NCBI GenBank assembly: GCA_041687395.1
Contig: JAWLCA010000012.1
Coordinates: forward strand, 59,259-123,258
Direction: 5' to 3'
Source of the DNA: JAWLCA01 sp041687395
Lineage (GTDB): Bacteria; Pseudomonadota; Alphaproteobacteria; Rhodobacterales; Rhodobacteraceae
DNA length: 64,000 nucleotides
Shown here: positions 39,189 to 47,812 of the stretch, piece after piece
How the letters are laid out: every line of letters begins with the position of its first letter
Position numbering within the stretch: position 1 is the stretch's first letter
Notes under the pieces: model-generated
Seen by the model: the letters and a program-made list of their open reading frames with translations, nothing else
What the model was told of the DNA's origin: nothing
Database searches by the model: none
Translations under genes and position numbers: made by a program

Positions 39189-39848
39189 TCAGGCCGGTTC
39201 GGCGTCGCGCGCGGCCCACATGCGCTGGAACGAGGGGCGGGCTTGGCACGCCTTCAGCCAATGATCGAGCGCCGGGAACTCCGCTATCAGCCCCGCCTCT
39301 GGCTGGGCGTAGCGCACGATTTCGGCCATGTTGATGTCGGCAACTGTAAACCTCCCGCCGAGCATCAGCCCGTCCCGCGCAAGATGTTCGTCCAGCACCG
39401 CGAACGGCCGCCGCAGGATGTCGGCCTGGGCCGCGATCTCGGCTTTTCCTTCATCCGTGCCCGCCCTGCCCTGGGCATGGGCAAACATGATGGCGAGAGC
39501 GGGCGGTTCGACCGTGGCCGCGCCGTAAAGCGCCCATTGCGTCATCAGCGCGCCCTCGGCCGCATTCTTTGGCCCAAGGACTCCGCCATAGGCCTGCGCG
39601 AGATAAAGGTTGATCGCGAGACTTTCGCTCAGCACCAGATCACCGTCTTCCATAACGGGAATCGCCCCCTGCGGCGACAGCGCGAGGAAGTCGGGCGAGC
39701 GGGTGTTGGGCGGCGCATCCGGCGCCAAGGGATCGGGTAGCTTGTAGGCCTGGATCACCGGGATATGGCGGAAACCCACACCCATCTCATCCAGAAGCCA
39801 CAGATTGCGCGATGCGCGCGACCGATATATGCCATGCAGAGTAATCAT
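39189..39848 (-). CDS. Glutathione S-transferase family protein
   Basis: This is a 219-residue protein with a thioredoxin-like N-terminal domain (MITLHGIYRSRASRNLWLLDE, active-site Ser/Arg region near residues 10-14; cis-proline in GAIPVMEDGD with LVLSESLAINLYLA for glutathione binding) and a helical C-terminal domain (GGRFTVADINMAEIV with the N-capping motif). The ATG ending at 39848 is the natural start; the frame continues open upstream without family similarity. It is alone between the GntR operon and pcaB; its substrate is unknown. Confidence 0.92.
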   Translation of the reverse strand: MITLHGIYRSRASRNLWLLDEMGVGFRHIPVIQAYKLPDPLAPDAPPNTRSPDFLALSPQGAIPVMEDGDLVLSESLAINLYLAQAYGGVLGPKNAAEGALMTQWALYGAATVEPPALAIMFAHAQGRAGTDEGKAEIAAQADILRRPFAVLDEHLARDGLMLGGRFTVADINMAEIVRYAQPEAGLIAEFPALDHWLKACQARPSFQRMWAARDAEPA

Positions 39849-39937
39849 TCCCGCCCCCCTATTTAATGCCCGCAAGCGATAGCAGTCGGCGACGCCCCGT
39901 GTAAGCCGCATTTCTTCGGCAAGCGTTCAGCGTGCCG

Positions 39938-41257
39938 TCAGCTCTTGTCTGGCAGACGGCGGGCCGCCTCGGCAAAGCGCCGCGCCTGTGTCGGCCCTGC
40001 GCCTGCGGCGGCAAGTGGTTGCAGCAAACTGTCCCAGGGAAGCCCCGGAAAGTCTGACCGCAGCGTAGCAGCCGGATCGTCCGTCAGCAGGACCCGTTTC
40101 ACGGCGGCCTCCGCATCGGCGCGCGGCAGGATTTGGGCCAGCGCAAAGACCGCCGCTTCCGCGAAGGGGCCGAAGCCTGCGGCGGCCAGGTTTCCGGCCA
40201 TCCGTTCGCGGTCAGGTGCCAGGCCGGCAAGCATCTCCTCCGCGCCGGCCAGACCTGCACCGGTGGCAACCACGATCTGCCGGAGCGCGTCCCATTCCAG
40301 CGCCCATGCGGCACCGTCGCGGAACTGGCCGTGCAATTGCGCCTCGAACAGGGCTCCCTGCCGGTGGGCATTGCCCCGCGCCAGCGCCACCAGAGCCTCG
40401 GCCGAAACCGGGTTCGACTTGTGCGGCATCGTGGACGATCCGCCACCCGCGATCCGCAACTCGGCCAACCCGGACTGCGTGAGCGTCATGACATCCAGCC
40501 CGATCTTGCCCATGCTGCCCGAGATCAGCGTAAGGACCGATCCGGCCTCTGCCATGCCGTCACGCGCCGTGTGCCAAGGCTGGTCCGGGTGGGGCAGACC
40601 CAGCGACCTTGCCATGTGCGCACGCACCGCACCGGCCTGGTCCCCAAGCGCCGCGTCCGACCCGACCGCTCCGTGCAGCGACAGCCGCAGCAGCCGCGGC
40701 CGCAGCCCGGCCAAACGATCGAGATGAGCGATCAGCGGCGTGCCCCATGTTGCGACCAGCGCGCCAAAAGTGCCAGGTAGCCCGATCTGAGTGCGGGTCC
40801 GCGCCGCCATCACCGTCTCGGCCTCGTCACCTGCCAACTCACCCAGTCGCCCGGTGACCGCGCGCAACCTGTCCTCGATCCGATCAAGCGCCTGCCCCAA
40901 TTGCAGCACCGTTGCGGTATCGACGATGTCTTGCGACGTCGCGCCCCAATGTAGCCAAGTCGCCACCTCGTCGGGCAGATGGGTCCTCAGTTCCTTCACC
41001 AGGCCGGGCACGGGCACGCCGTCGCGGGCAGTCGCCAAGGCCAGGGCGGCGGGATCGGGGCGCACCGGCGCCAGCGCTGCCGCGATGGCAGCCCCTGCCC
41101 CCTTGGGGATCGCGCCCGCCGCCGAACATCCCACGGCGAGCGCCACCTCGACCCGGACCATCGCGGCCAGAAGTGCAGCATCGTCGAGCAGCGCCGCCAG
41201 TTCCGGATCACCATAAAGACCCGACCACAACGGGCTGTCGGAAAGCGACACGCTCAT
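39938..41257 (-). CDS. pcaB: 3-carboxy-cis,cis-muconate cycloisomerase PcaB
   Basis: This is a 439-residue member of the fumarase/aspartase superfamily. The signature GGSSTMPHKSNPVSAEALVALA is split across residues ~277-297, and WLHWGATSQDIVDTATVLQL is diagnostic of PcaB. It converts carboxymuconate to carboxymuconolactone in the protocatechuate branch. The ATG ending at 41257 is preferred over one 3 codons earlier. It follows pcaG by 14 bases and is the last gene of the pca operon. Confidence 0.95.
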   Translation of the reverse strand: MSVSLSDSPLWSGLYGDPELAALLDDAALLAAMVRVEVALAVGCSAAGAIPKGAGAAIAAALAPVRPDPAALALATARDGVPVPGLVKELRTHLPDEVATWLHWGATSQDIVDTATVLQLGQALDRIEDRLRAVTGRLGELAGDEAETVMAARTRTQIGLPGTFGALVATWGTPLIAHLDRLAGLRPRLLRLSLHGAVGSDAALGDQAGAVRAHMARSLGLPHPDQPWHTARDGMAEAGSVLTLISGSMGKIGLDVMTLTQSGLAELRIAGGGSSTMPHKSNPVSAEALVALARGNAHRQGALFEAQLHGQFRDGAAWALEWDALRQIVVATGAGLAGAEEMLAGLAPDRERMAGNLAAAGFGPFAEAAVFALAQILPRADAEAAVKRVLLTDDPAATLRSDFPGLPWDSLLQPLAAAGAGPTQARRFAEAARRLPDKS

Positions 41258-41271
41258 CGCCCGCACCCCCT

Positions 41272-41868
41272 TCAGATGTCGAAGAACACCGTCTCGCCCG
41301 GCCCTTGCAGGCGGATGTCGAAGCGATAGCCGCCGTCGGTCTTCTCTGCCACCAGCGTGGCGATGCGCTCGCGATGTTCGATCCGCGCGAGCAATGGGTC
41401 GCCAGAGAGATCATCCTCGGGGAAATACATCCGCGTGTGCAGACCGGTGTTGATCCCGCGCGCGACGATCCAGAAGGTGATGTGCGGCGGCGCGCCGCGA
41501 CCGCCGGTCAGCGCGACCGGGCCGGGCCGAATGGTGTCGAAGCGGAACAGGCCCGCCTCGGGCTCGACCGCGCAGCGTCCAAAGCCGTGAACGCCCGGGT
41601 CGGCACCGGGCTGGCCGGGATAGCGGCCCTCTGAATCCGCCTGCCAGGTTTCGATCAGCACGTCGCGCAGGGTCATCCCGCCGCCGTCGATGACGGAACC
41701 GGTCACCGTGATGCGCTCGCCCTTCGCGGTTTCGTCGAAAATCGTCTGTCCAACCGGAGCATAGGGCGCGTTCTCGATCCCGGCCACCGCGGGAAGCAGC
41801 CCTATGTGGACATAGGGCCCTGCGGTCTGCGACGGGGTTTGTGGCAGGTAGTCGAGTTTCTGGACCAT
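41272..41868 (-). CDS. pcaG: Protocatechuate 3,4-dioxygenase alpha subunit PcaG
   Basis: This is a 198-residue subunit with the intradiol-dioxygenase fold: PSQTAGPYVHIGLLP at the N-terminus, then LRDVLIETWQADSEGRYPGQ and FDTIRPGPVAL. The start codon overlaps the pcaH stop (TGATG), so the subunits are translationally coupled. It pairs with PcaH; the catalytic iron is in the beta subunit. A longer open frame upstream runs through pcaH and is not real. Confidence 0.96.
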   Translation of the reverse strand: MVQKLDYLPQTPSQTAGPYVHIGLLPAVAGIENAPYAPVGQTIFDETAKGERITVTGSVIDGGGMTLRDVLIETWQADSEGRYPGQPGADPGVHGFGRCAVEPEAGLFRFDTIRPGPVALTGGRGAPPHITFWIVARGINTGLHTRMYFPEDDLSGDPLLARIEHRERIATLVAEKTDGGYRFDIRLQGPGETVFFDI

Positions 41869-42590
41869 CACATCCCCTCCGGCCGGTTTTCGAAATAGGT
41901 CTGCCGCCTGCCCCGCAGCACGATATCGAACTTGTAGGCGATGGAGTCCATCGGCTTGGTCTGGCTCATATCGAGGGCAGCGACCAGCCGGTCCAGCGCG
42001 GCCTTGTCGGGAATCGTCTGCGCGATGGGGCACCGCGCAATCAGCGGATCGCCCTCGAAGTACATCTGGCTGATCAAGCGCTGGCCAAAGGCAAGGCCGA
42101 AGATCGAAAAGTGGATATGCGCCGGGCGCCAGTCGTTCACGCCATTCGGCCAAGGATATGCCCCGGGTTTCACCGTGCGAAAGACATAGCGGCCCTCGGC
42201 GTCCGTAAGCATCCGACCACAGCCGCCGAAATCCGGATCCAGCGCAGCCAGGTAGCCGTCCTTCTTGTGACGGTAGCGACCGCCGGCATTGGCCTGCCAG
42301 ACCTCGATCAGCGCGTTGGGGATCGGCTGGCCGCATTCATCCAGAAGCCGCCCATGCACGATGATCCGCTCGCCGATGGCGGTATGGCCGGGGCGGGCGT
42401 GGTTGATCAGCAGGTCGTTGTCATGCGGCCCGATGGGCAGATGGCCAAAGGTCGGCCCGGTCTCCTCGGACGGGGTGGAGGGGAACGAGATAAGCGCCCG
42501 CTGCGGGCTGCGCAGCACGCTGGTCTTGTAGCCGGGATCAAAGGCCGGCGGATGCAGCCCGGCTGGCCGCTCGATCAGGCTTCCGCTCAT
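41868..42590 (-). CDS. pcaH: Protocatechuate 3,4-dioxygenase beta subunit PcaH
   Basis: This is a 240-residue catalytic subunit that opens the protocatechuate ring with O2. The iron ligands of the family are visible as tyrosines in AGGRYRHKKDG and PGAYPWPNG and the two histidines in WRPAHIHFSIFG. IEVWQANAGGRY is the intradiol signature. The start overlaps the pcaC stop (ATGA). Full length. Confidence 0.97.
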   Translation of the reverse strand: MSGSLIERPAGLHPPAFDPGYKTSVLRSPQRALISFPSTPSEETGPTFGHLPIGPHDNDLLINHARPGHTAIGERIIVHGRLLDECGQPIPNALIEVWQANAGGRYRHKKDGYLAALDPDFGGCGRMLTDAEGRYVFRTVKPGAYPWPNGVNDWRPAHIHFSIFGLAFGQRLISQMYFEGDPLIARCPIAQTIPDKAALDRLVAALDMSQTKPMDSIAYKFDIVLRGRRQTYFENRPEGM

Positions 42591-42961
42591 TGATCCATCT
42601 CCTGCAATATCTCCTTCACGACCTTCACGGCGTGATTGGCGCGGGGAACCCCGGCGTAGATTGCGACGTGAAGCATCACCTCGCGCAGGTCGGCCGCGCT
42701 GGCACCGGTGTTCGCGGTTGCGCGGGTATGCAGCTTCAGTTCCTCGTAGTTGCCAAGCCCCGCCAGCAGCGCCACCGTGATCAACGAGCGTTCGCGCGGC
42801 GTAAGGTCTGGACGCGACCAGACAGTGCCCCAGGCGCCCTCGGTCACAAGCTCCTGAAACGGCGCGTCGAATTCGGTAGCGTTGGCGCTGGCCCGCTCCA
42901 CATGGGCATCGCCCAGAACGCGGCGGCGGGTTTCCATTCCAGCAGCGTAACGGTCAGCCAA
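42587..42961 (-). CDS. pcaC: 4-carboxymuconolactone decarboxylase PcaC
   Basis: This is a 124-residue AhpD-like-fold decarboxylase. RYAAGMETRRRVLGDAHVERA at the N-terminus and LTPRERSLITVALLAGLGNYEELKLHTRAT (spread over residues ~53-82) are diagnostic. A TTG start ending the frame at 42961 is chosen because homologues include the RYxxGM segment; the first ATG (42937) would remove it. It overlaps pcaD by 8 bases. Confidence 0.93.
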   Translation of the reverse strand: MADRYAAGMETRRRVLGDAHVERASANATEFDAPFQELVTEGAWGTVWSRPDLTPRERSLITVALLAGLGNYEELKLHTRATANTGASAADLREVMLHVAIYAGVPRANHAVKVVKEILQEMDQ

Positions 42962-43745
42962 GGTCGGTCTCCTTCAGAAAACGGGAAATCAGCGCACCGA
43001 ATTCCGCCGGCGCCTCGATAGCGGGAAGATGGCCCGCGCCGGGGATCACCTCAAGACGCGCACCGGGGATCACTTGCGCCAGCTTGGCGACCAGATCGGG
43101 CGGGGTCGCGCGATCTTCCTCACCCGCGACCACCAGCGTGGGCGCGGCGATGGTGCGGGCCCGGTCGGTCAGGTCCGCGACAGCGAGCGCGGCACAGCAA
43201 GCGGCATACCCCGCAGGATCGCCGCGCGCCACCATGGTCTGCCACAGGGCACAGGCGTCGCTTGCGCGAAACGCTGGCGCGAACCAGCGCTCCATGATGG
43301 CGGGGGCCATCGTCTGCAGCCCCGCGGCATTGACCTGCGCGATGCGCTCGGCCCAACTTTCAGCCGTGCCGATGCGGGCGGCGGTGTTCGTCAGGATCAG
43401 CGCCGCAATTCGGTCGGGGTGCGCGGCGGCAAGCGCCTGCGCGATCACGCCGCCGATGGAGCAGCCAAGGAGCACCGCGCGGCCAAGGTCAAGATGATCC
43501 ATCAGCGCGGCCACGTCGCCCGCCAGATCGTCGATCGTCATACCCTCCGGACCCCGCGCGCTGAGGCCGTGGCCGCGCTTGTCAGCGCGAATGACCTTCA
43601 GGCCCGCGGGAAGAAGATGCGTCAAGACCGCATCCCACATCCGCAGGTCGGTGCCCAGAGAGTTAACGCAGACTAGTGCCGGCCCATCGGCCGGGCCATC
43701 GACGCGGTAATGAATATGCCCCCAGTCGCGGCGAAGTGCTTTCAC
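42954..43745 (-). CDS. pcaD: 3-oxoadipate enol-lactonase PcaD
   Basis: This is a 263-residue alpha/beta hydrolase. The nucleophile elbow GCSIGG, the preceding VNSLGTDLRMWD, and the C-terminal GAGHLPAIEAPAEF with the catalytic histidine are visible. It opens the enol-lactone to 3-oxoadipate. I prefer the GTG ending at 43745, which has a GGGGGGAC ribosome site; the frame extends 5 codons to another GTG at 43760 that would overlap that site. It is the first gene of the pcaDCHGB operon. Confidence 0.92.
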   Translation of the reverse strand: MKALRRDWGHIHYRVDGPADGPALVCVNSLGTDLRMWDAVLTHLLPAGLKVIRADKRGHGLSARGPEGMTIDDLAGDVAALMDHLDLGRAVLLGCSIGGVIAQALAAAHPDRIAALILTNTAARIGTAESWAERIAQVNAAGLQTMAPAIMERWFAPAFRASDACALWQTMVARGDPAGYAACCAALAVADLTDRARTIAAPTLVVAGEEDRATPPDLVAKLAQVIPGARLEVIPGAGHLPAIEAPAEFGALISRFLKETDLG

Positions 43746-43867
43746 GACCTGTCCCCCCACTGTTTACAGCCATAGTCCGGACGGCAGGAAGATTGCAATG
43801 TGAAGCATGCGGGGCGCGCACGATGGTGATGCGTGGCGGATCAGGGGCTGCCCGCCCTACGCAGCAA

Positions 43868-45031
43868 TCAAGGCCTCCTGCACTCCTCGACAAGACGTTT
43901 CAGGAATCGTTCGCAGGCGTCGATCTGCGCGATCTCCACGAACTCGTCGGCGCGGTGCGCTTCGCCGATGGAGCCGGGTCCGCAAATCACCGTCGGAATC
44001 CCCGCCATCGCGTCGAACAAGCCGCCCTCGGTGCCATAGGCGACCTTGATGCTGTCGTTGCGTCCGGCGAGACGGCGCGCCGCAACGGCGACAGGCGCAT
44101 CGACGGCCGTATCCAGCCCGGGAAAGGCCGCCATCAGTTCAAGCTCGATGTTCGCCACCGGATCGGTCGCGCGCATCTCGGGCAGCAGCTCGTCGAACAG
44201 GAAGGCGCGCACCTCGTCCACCAGTGCGTCGGCATCCTCTTGCGTCAGCACGCGAAACTCGAATTCGGTCATGAAGCGATCGGGCACGATGTTGAGCGCG
44301 GTGCCGCCATGGGCCGTACCCACGTGGGCGGTGCTGTGTGGCGTGTCATAAAGCGGATCGCGCAGGCCGTGCTCTGCCAGCCGCCGGCCGATCGCCTGCA
44401 CCCGTGCGACCAGCCGCGCGCCATATTCGACGGCATTGACGAATTCCGGGGCGCGCGAGGAATGTCCAGTCGTACCGGTGAAGCTTGCCCGCAGACTGCG
44501 CTTGGTCTTGTGGCCGAGGCAGACTTCCATCAATGTGGGTTCGCCGACGATGCAGCCCATGGGGCGCACATTTTGGATGGCCAGCTTTTCCAGCAGGCCG
44601 CGAACGCCAATGCAGCCGACCTCCTCGTCATAGGACAGTGCAAGATGGACCGGTCGCGCGAGGTCGGCATCCTGCAGGATCGGTGCCAGGCCAAGGCAGC
44701 AGGCGACGAAGCCCTTCATGTCGCAGGACCCGCGCCCGTAGAAGCGCCCATCGCGTTCGGTCAACCGGAACGGTTCTGCCGTCCAGTTCTGCCCATCCAC
44801 CGGCACCGTATCGGTATGGCCCGACAGGACCCAGCCGGGCACGCCTTCCGGTCCGAAGGTCGCCCAAAGGTTGGCCTTGGTGCCGATATCGTCATGGATC
44901 CGCTCGCACCGGGCACCGTGGCGCGTCAACCACTCCTCGGCCCAGTCGATCAGCGGCAGGTTTGAATTGCGGCTGGTCGTGTCAAAGCCGATCAGGGCGT
45001 CAAGGGCGGTCCGCGTCGCGGGGCTTGGCAT
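43868..45031 (-). CDS. Acetylornithine deacetylase-family (ArgE-like) M20 peptidase
   Basis: This is a 387-residue zinc deacylase. Motifs SGHTDTVPVDGQ (metal His-x-Asp), GRGSCDMKGF, SYDEEVGCIGVRGL (catalytic Glu-Glu) and the C-terminal YGTEGGLFDAMAGIPTVICGPG are ArgE/M20A-typical. Although ArgE is an arginine-biosynthesis enzyme, here the gene overlaps the stop of a LysR regulator (TGATG) and lies opposite a peptide-ABC operon with two other deacylase genes. It may therefore deacylate imported N-acyl amino acids. That role is inference. Confidence 0.88.
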   Translation of the reverse strand: MPSPATRTALDALIGFDTTSRNSNLPLIDWAEEWLTRHGARCERIHDDIGTKANLWATFGPEGVPGWVLSGHTDTVPVDGQNWTAEPFRLTERDGRFYGRGSCDMKGFVACCLGLAPILQDADLARPVHLALSYDEEVGCIGVRGLLEKLAIQNVRPMGCIVGEPTLMEVCLGHKTKRSLRASFTGTTGHSSRAPEFVNAVEYGARLVARVQAIGRRLAEHGLRDPLYDTPHSTAHVGTAHGGTALNIVPDRFMTEFEFRVLTQEDADALVDEVRAFLFDELLPEMRATDPVANIELELMAAFPGLDTAVDAPVAVAARRLAGRNDSIKVAYGTEGGLFDAMAGIPTVICGPGSIGEAHRADEFVEIAQIDACERFLKRLVEECRRP

Positions 45032-45963
45032 CAGATATCTCCGGTCAGGGTCAGGTCGGCGCGGGCGCGGACCATCGCCATGAAGGCCAGTGTGGCGGGC
45101 GAATGGCGTGTGCCTGCGGGCGACAGAAAACAGGTCTGCAGGGTGATCGTCGGCTGAAACGGCCGGGTCACAAGGCTGGGGTCCAGCCGCAGTGCGGTCG
45201 GAAACGGGTTGATCAGCGCCACCCCCAGCCCTTCGCGCACAAGTTCGGCAGCGGAAACCACCGTTGCTGTCTCGATCGTGATGCGGGGCTGCACCCCGGC
45301 CGCGGCCAACGCGCGATCCTTTGCCACCCGCGCGGAGTGGCGGCGCGTCTGCGCGACATAGGCACGGCCGTCCAGATCGGCGGGCGTGACAACGGATTTC
45401 GCTGCCAGCGGATCGCTGCGCTGCATCAGGCAGACGACGTGCGATTCGCGGAATGGTTCCACACGCACGGCAGCGTGGTTCGGCTCGGCATCCGACAGCG
45501 CGATGTCCACACGCCCCTCGGCCACCTGGGTCACCAGCACGTCGCTGGAAAGAACATCGATCAGGATCGTCTGGTCCGGATAGCGGCGGGCGAAGTCGGC
45601 CACCGGTCCGGGCAGGAAGCGGTGCGCGATGGTGGGCGGCGCGGCGATCCGCAACGGCACGGATGGGTCGGGCGCACGCCGGCCCGGGTTCTCGATCCGC
45701 GTCAGAACGGTGAACAGCAGGTCCAGTTCGGCATCAACGCCCAGAGCCTCGGGCGTGGGGATCAGGCGGCCGCTTTCACGTGCAAAAAGAACCCGGCCCA
45801 GCCGATCTTCCAGTTGCGCAAGCGCCCTGCTGACGGCAGGCTGCGAAATGCCAAGAAGTTCCGCCGCCGCTGTCGCCGTTCCGGTGGTGACGATAGCGCG
45901 GAGAACCCGCAATTCGCGCAGGGTCACCCCGGATCCGGCGTTGACGTCGATCTCATCTGGCAC
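45031..45963 (-). CDS. LysR-family transcriptional regulator
   Basis: This is a 310-residue LysR protein. The N-terminal helix-turn-helix (LRELRVLRAIVTTGTATAAAELLGISQPAVSRALAQLEDRLG, spread over residues ~14-55) and a periplasmic-binding-like effector domain are clear. It starts with GTG ending at 45963 and is divergent from the peptide ABC operon that begins at 46125, with an AT-rich control region between, so it very likely regulates that operon and argE-like. Confidence 0.92.
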   Translation of the reverse strand: MPDEIDVNAGSGVTLRELRVLRAIVTTGTATAAAELLGISQPAVSRALAQLEDRLGRVLFARESGRLIPTPEALGVDAELDLLFTVLTRIENPGRRAPDPSVPLRIAAPPTIAHRFLPGPVADFARRYPDQTILIDVLSSDVLVTQVAEGRVDIALSDAEPNHAAVRVEPFRESHVVCLMQRSDPLAAKSVVTPADLDGRAYVAQTRRHSARVAKDRALAAAGVQPRITIETATVVSAAELVREGLGVALINPFPTALRLDPSLVTRPFQPTITLQTCFLSPAGTRHSPATLAFMAMVRARADLTLTGDI

Positions 45964-45989
45964 GCGATCGCCTATACGTTTCGGTTATG

Positions 45990-46033
45990 GTATTTGATAT
46001 TTACAATACAGTTATTGCATAATACGCTATAAT
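45990..46033 (+). promoter_or_regulatory. AT-rich divergent promoter of the second peptide operon
   Basis: The LysR/ABC gap contains a very AT-rich run. A perfect TATAAT lies at 46028-46033; no good -35 is at 17 bases, which suits an activator-dependent LysR promoter. GTATT (45990-45994) and AATAC (46005-46009) form an interrupted dyad of the T-N11-A kind upstream. Confidence 0.5.
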
Positions 46034-46124
46034 ACAAGGGCGACCGCTTCGCCCTGATCAAAGCCAGACCACGCCGCGCTCTGCGCATCCGTTTTGAAAG
46101 TGGTCAAGAAACAGGGAGCTTTCG

Positions 46125-47738
46125 ATGCCCAGAACAAGAACCCGTGCCTTACTGATGTCTGCCGGGGCGGCGCTTGCGCTGACCGCCGGCGCCGCCGCGG
46201 CCGAGAACCTGCGGATCGGCCTTGCGTCCGAGCCGACCTCGGTCGACCCGCATTACCACAACCTCGGGCCGAACAACGCGTTGGCCCGTCACATCTTCAC
46301 GCCGCTGATCGAGCAGGATGCCAGCCAGTTGCTGATGCCGGGCCTTGCGACCGAGTGGGAGGCGATCGACGACACCACGTGGCGCATCACGCTTCGCGAG
46401 GGCGTTACGTTTTCGAACGGCGAGCCGTTCACTGCGCGCGACGTGATCTACACCGTATGCCGCATCCCGCTGGTGCCCGACGCGCCCTCGCCCTTCACGC
46501 TTTACACCCGCGCCATCGCCGGGCTTGAGGCCGAGGATGACCACACGCTGATCGTCACTACCGACGGCCCCGCACCGCTTCTGCCCAACCAATTGTCGAC
46601 TTTCGGTATCATCTCGGCCAGCGTTTCGGGCGCAGAGGAGGAAGTGACCTTCAGCACCGATGGCTGCACCGGTGTGGGCGACGCGCCCGCCTCGGCCGAG
46701 TTCAACGATCCCGCATTTGCCATCGGCACCGGCCCCTACAAGCTGGAATCCTACATTCGCGGAGAAGAACTGCGTCTGTCGCGCAACGACAGCCACTGGG
46801 GCGACGCCCCGGCTTGGGAAGAGATCGTCATGCGCCCGCTGACCAATGCCGGCGCCCGCGTGGCCGCCCTGCTGGCCGGCGACGTGGACATGATCGAGAA
46901 TCCGCCGACGCAGGACATCGCGCGGATTGAGGGCGACGGCTTCACCATCTCCTCGGGCCTGTCGAACCGGGTGATCTACATCGCGCTGGATCAGGGCGAG
47001 GCTCCGACACCGGGCATCGAAGGCGACGTGAACCCTCTGCAAGACGCCCGCGTGCGCGAGGCGCTGGCGCTGGCCATCGACCGCGAGGCGATCCGCGACC
47101 GTTTGATGCTCGGCCTGTCGGAGCCGGCGGGCGAGTTGCTGCCCGCGCCGATGTTCGGCACCAACCCCGACCGTCCGGCGATCCCCTACAACCCGGATCG
47201 CGCGCGCGAGTTGCTGGCGGATGCGGGCTATGCCGATGGGTTCTCCATCGTACTGGGCACGCCGAACGACCGCTACATCAATGACGGCCCGATCTCGCAG
47301 GCGGTCGCGCAGATGTGGACCCAGGTCGGCGTGCAGACCGAAGTGGACGCCAAGACCTTCTCGGCCTTCATCGCAGACCGCAACGGCTTCAACTTCTCGG
47401 CCTATCTGGCCGGCTGGGGCGCAGGCACGGGCGAGATGTCGTCGCCGCTGGGCGCGCTGGTCGCCACCCGCGACCCTGACCGCAGCCTGGGCGGCACCAA
47501 CCTTGCGCGCCATTCCAACACCGAGATCGACGATCTGCTGGTCGAGGCGCTGCAGACGGTCGACGACGGCGAGCGGGAGCGGTTGCTTCGCGAAGCAAGC
47601 GCCCTGGCGATGGATACCTTCGCCATCGTGCCGATCCACTACGAGTTGACCACCTGGGCGCTGGCTCCGGGCCTGGAGTACGAGGCGCGCGCCGACCAAT
47701 ACACCCTGGGCGCTTTGGTCAACCCCACGGGCGAGTGA
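46125..47738 (+). CDS. Peptide ABC transporter substrate-binding protein (operon 2)
   Basis: This is a 537-residue DppA/OppA-type binding protein with a signal peptide (RTRALLMSAGAALALTAGAA) and the family start NLRIGLASEPTSVDPHYHNLG, then LREGVTFSNGEPFTARDVIYTV and VREALALAIDREAIRDRL. It starts the rightward operon 161 bases from the LysR gene, with a CAGGGAG ribosome site. Together with two deacylase genes at the end of the operon, this suggests uptake of N-acylated amino acids or peptides. Confidence 0.93.
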   Translation: MPRTRTRALLMSAGAALALTAGAAAAENLRIGLASEPTSVDPHYHNLGPNNALARHIFTPLIEQDASQLLMPGLATEWEAIDDTTWRITLREGVTFSNGEPFTARDVIYTVCRIPLVPDAPSPFTLYTRAIAGLEAEDDHTLIVTTDGPAPLLPNQLSTFGIISASVSGAEEEVTFSTDGCTGVGDAPASAEFNDPAFAIGTGPYKLESYIRGEELRLSRNDSHWGDAPAWEEIVMRPLTNAGARVAALLAGDVDMIENPPTQDIARIEGDGFTISSGLSNRVIYIALDQGEAPTPGIEGDVNPLQDARVREALALAIDREAIRDRLMLGLSEPAGELLPAPMFGTNPDRPAIPYNPDRARELLADAGYADGFSIVLGTPNDRYINDGPISQAVAQMWTQVGVQTEVDAKTFSAFIADRNGFNFSAYLAGWGAGTGEMSSPLGALVATRDPDRSLGGTNLARHSNTEIDDLLVEALQTVDDGERERLLREASALAMDTFAIVPIHYELTTWALAPGLEYEARADQYTLGALVNPTGE

Positions 47739-47755
47739 GCCGCCCCTGACACCTG

Positions 47756-47783
47756 GATGCGCCGGGATCTGTCCCGGCGCATC
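47756..47783 (+). terminator. Hairpin after the peptide-binding protein gene (operon 2)
   Basis: GATGCGCCGGGA (47756-47767) and TCCCGGCGCATC (47772-47783) are perfect 12-base inverted arms around TCTG, followed by GCAGTTTCCC. It lies 30 bases before the permease start and probably limits read-through from the binding-protein gene. Confidence 0.7.
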
Positions 47784-47812
47784 GCAGTTTCCCTGACTGC
47801 GGAGCGTCTGTC

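Noticed and set aside
46149..47699. Open frame of 516 codons on the minus strand
   Set aside because: It mirrors the peptide-binding protein gene, whose signal peptide and family motifs are clear; the antisense product has no recognisable domain.
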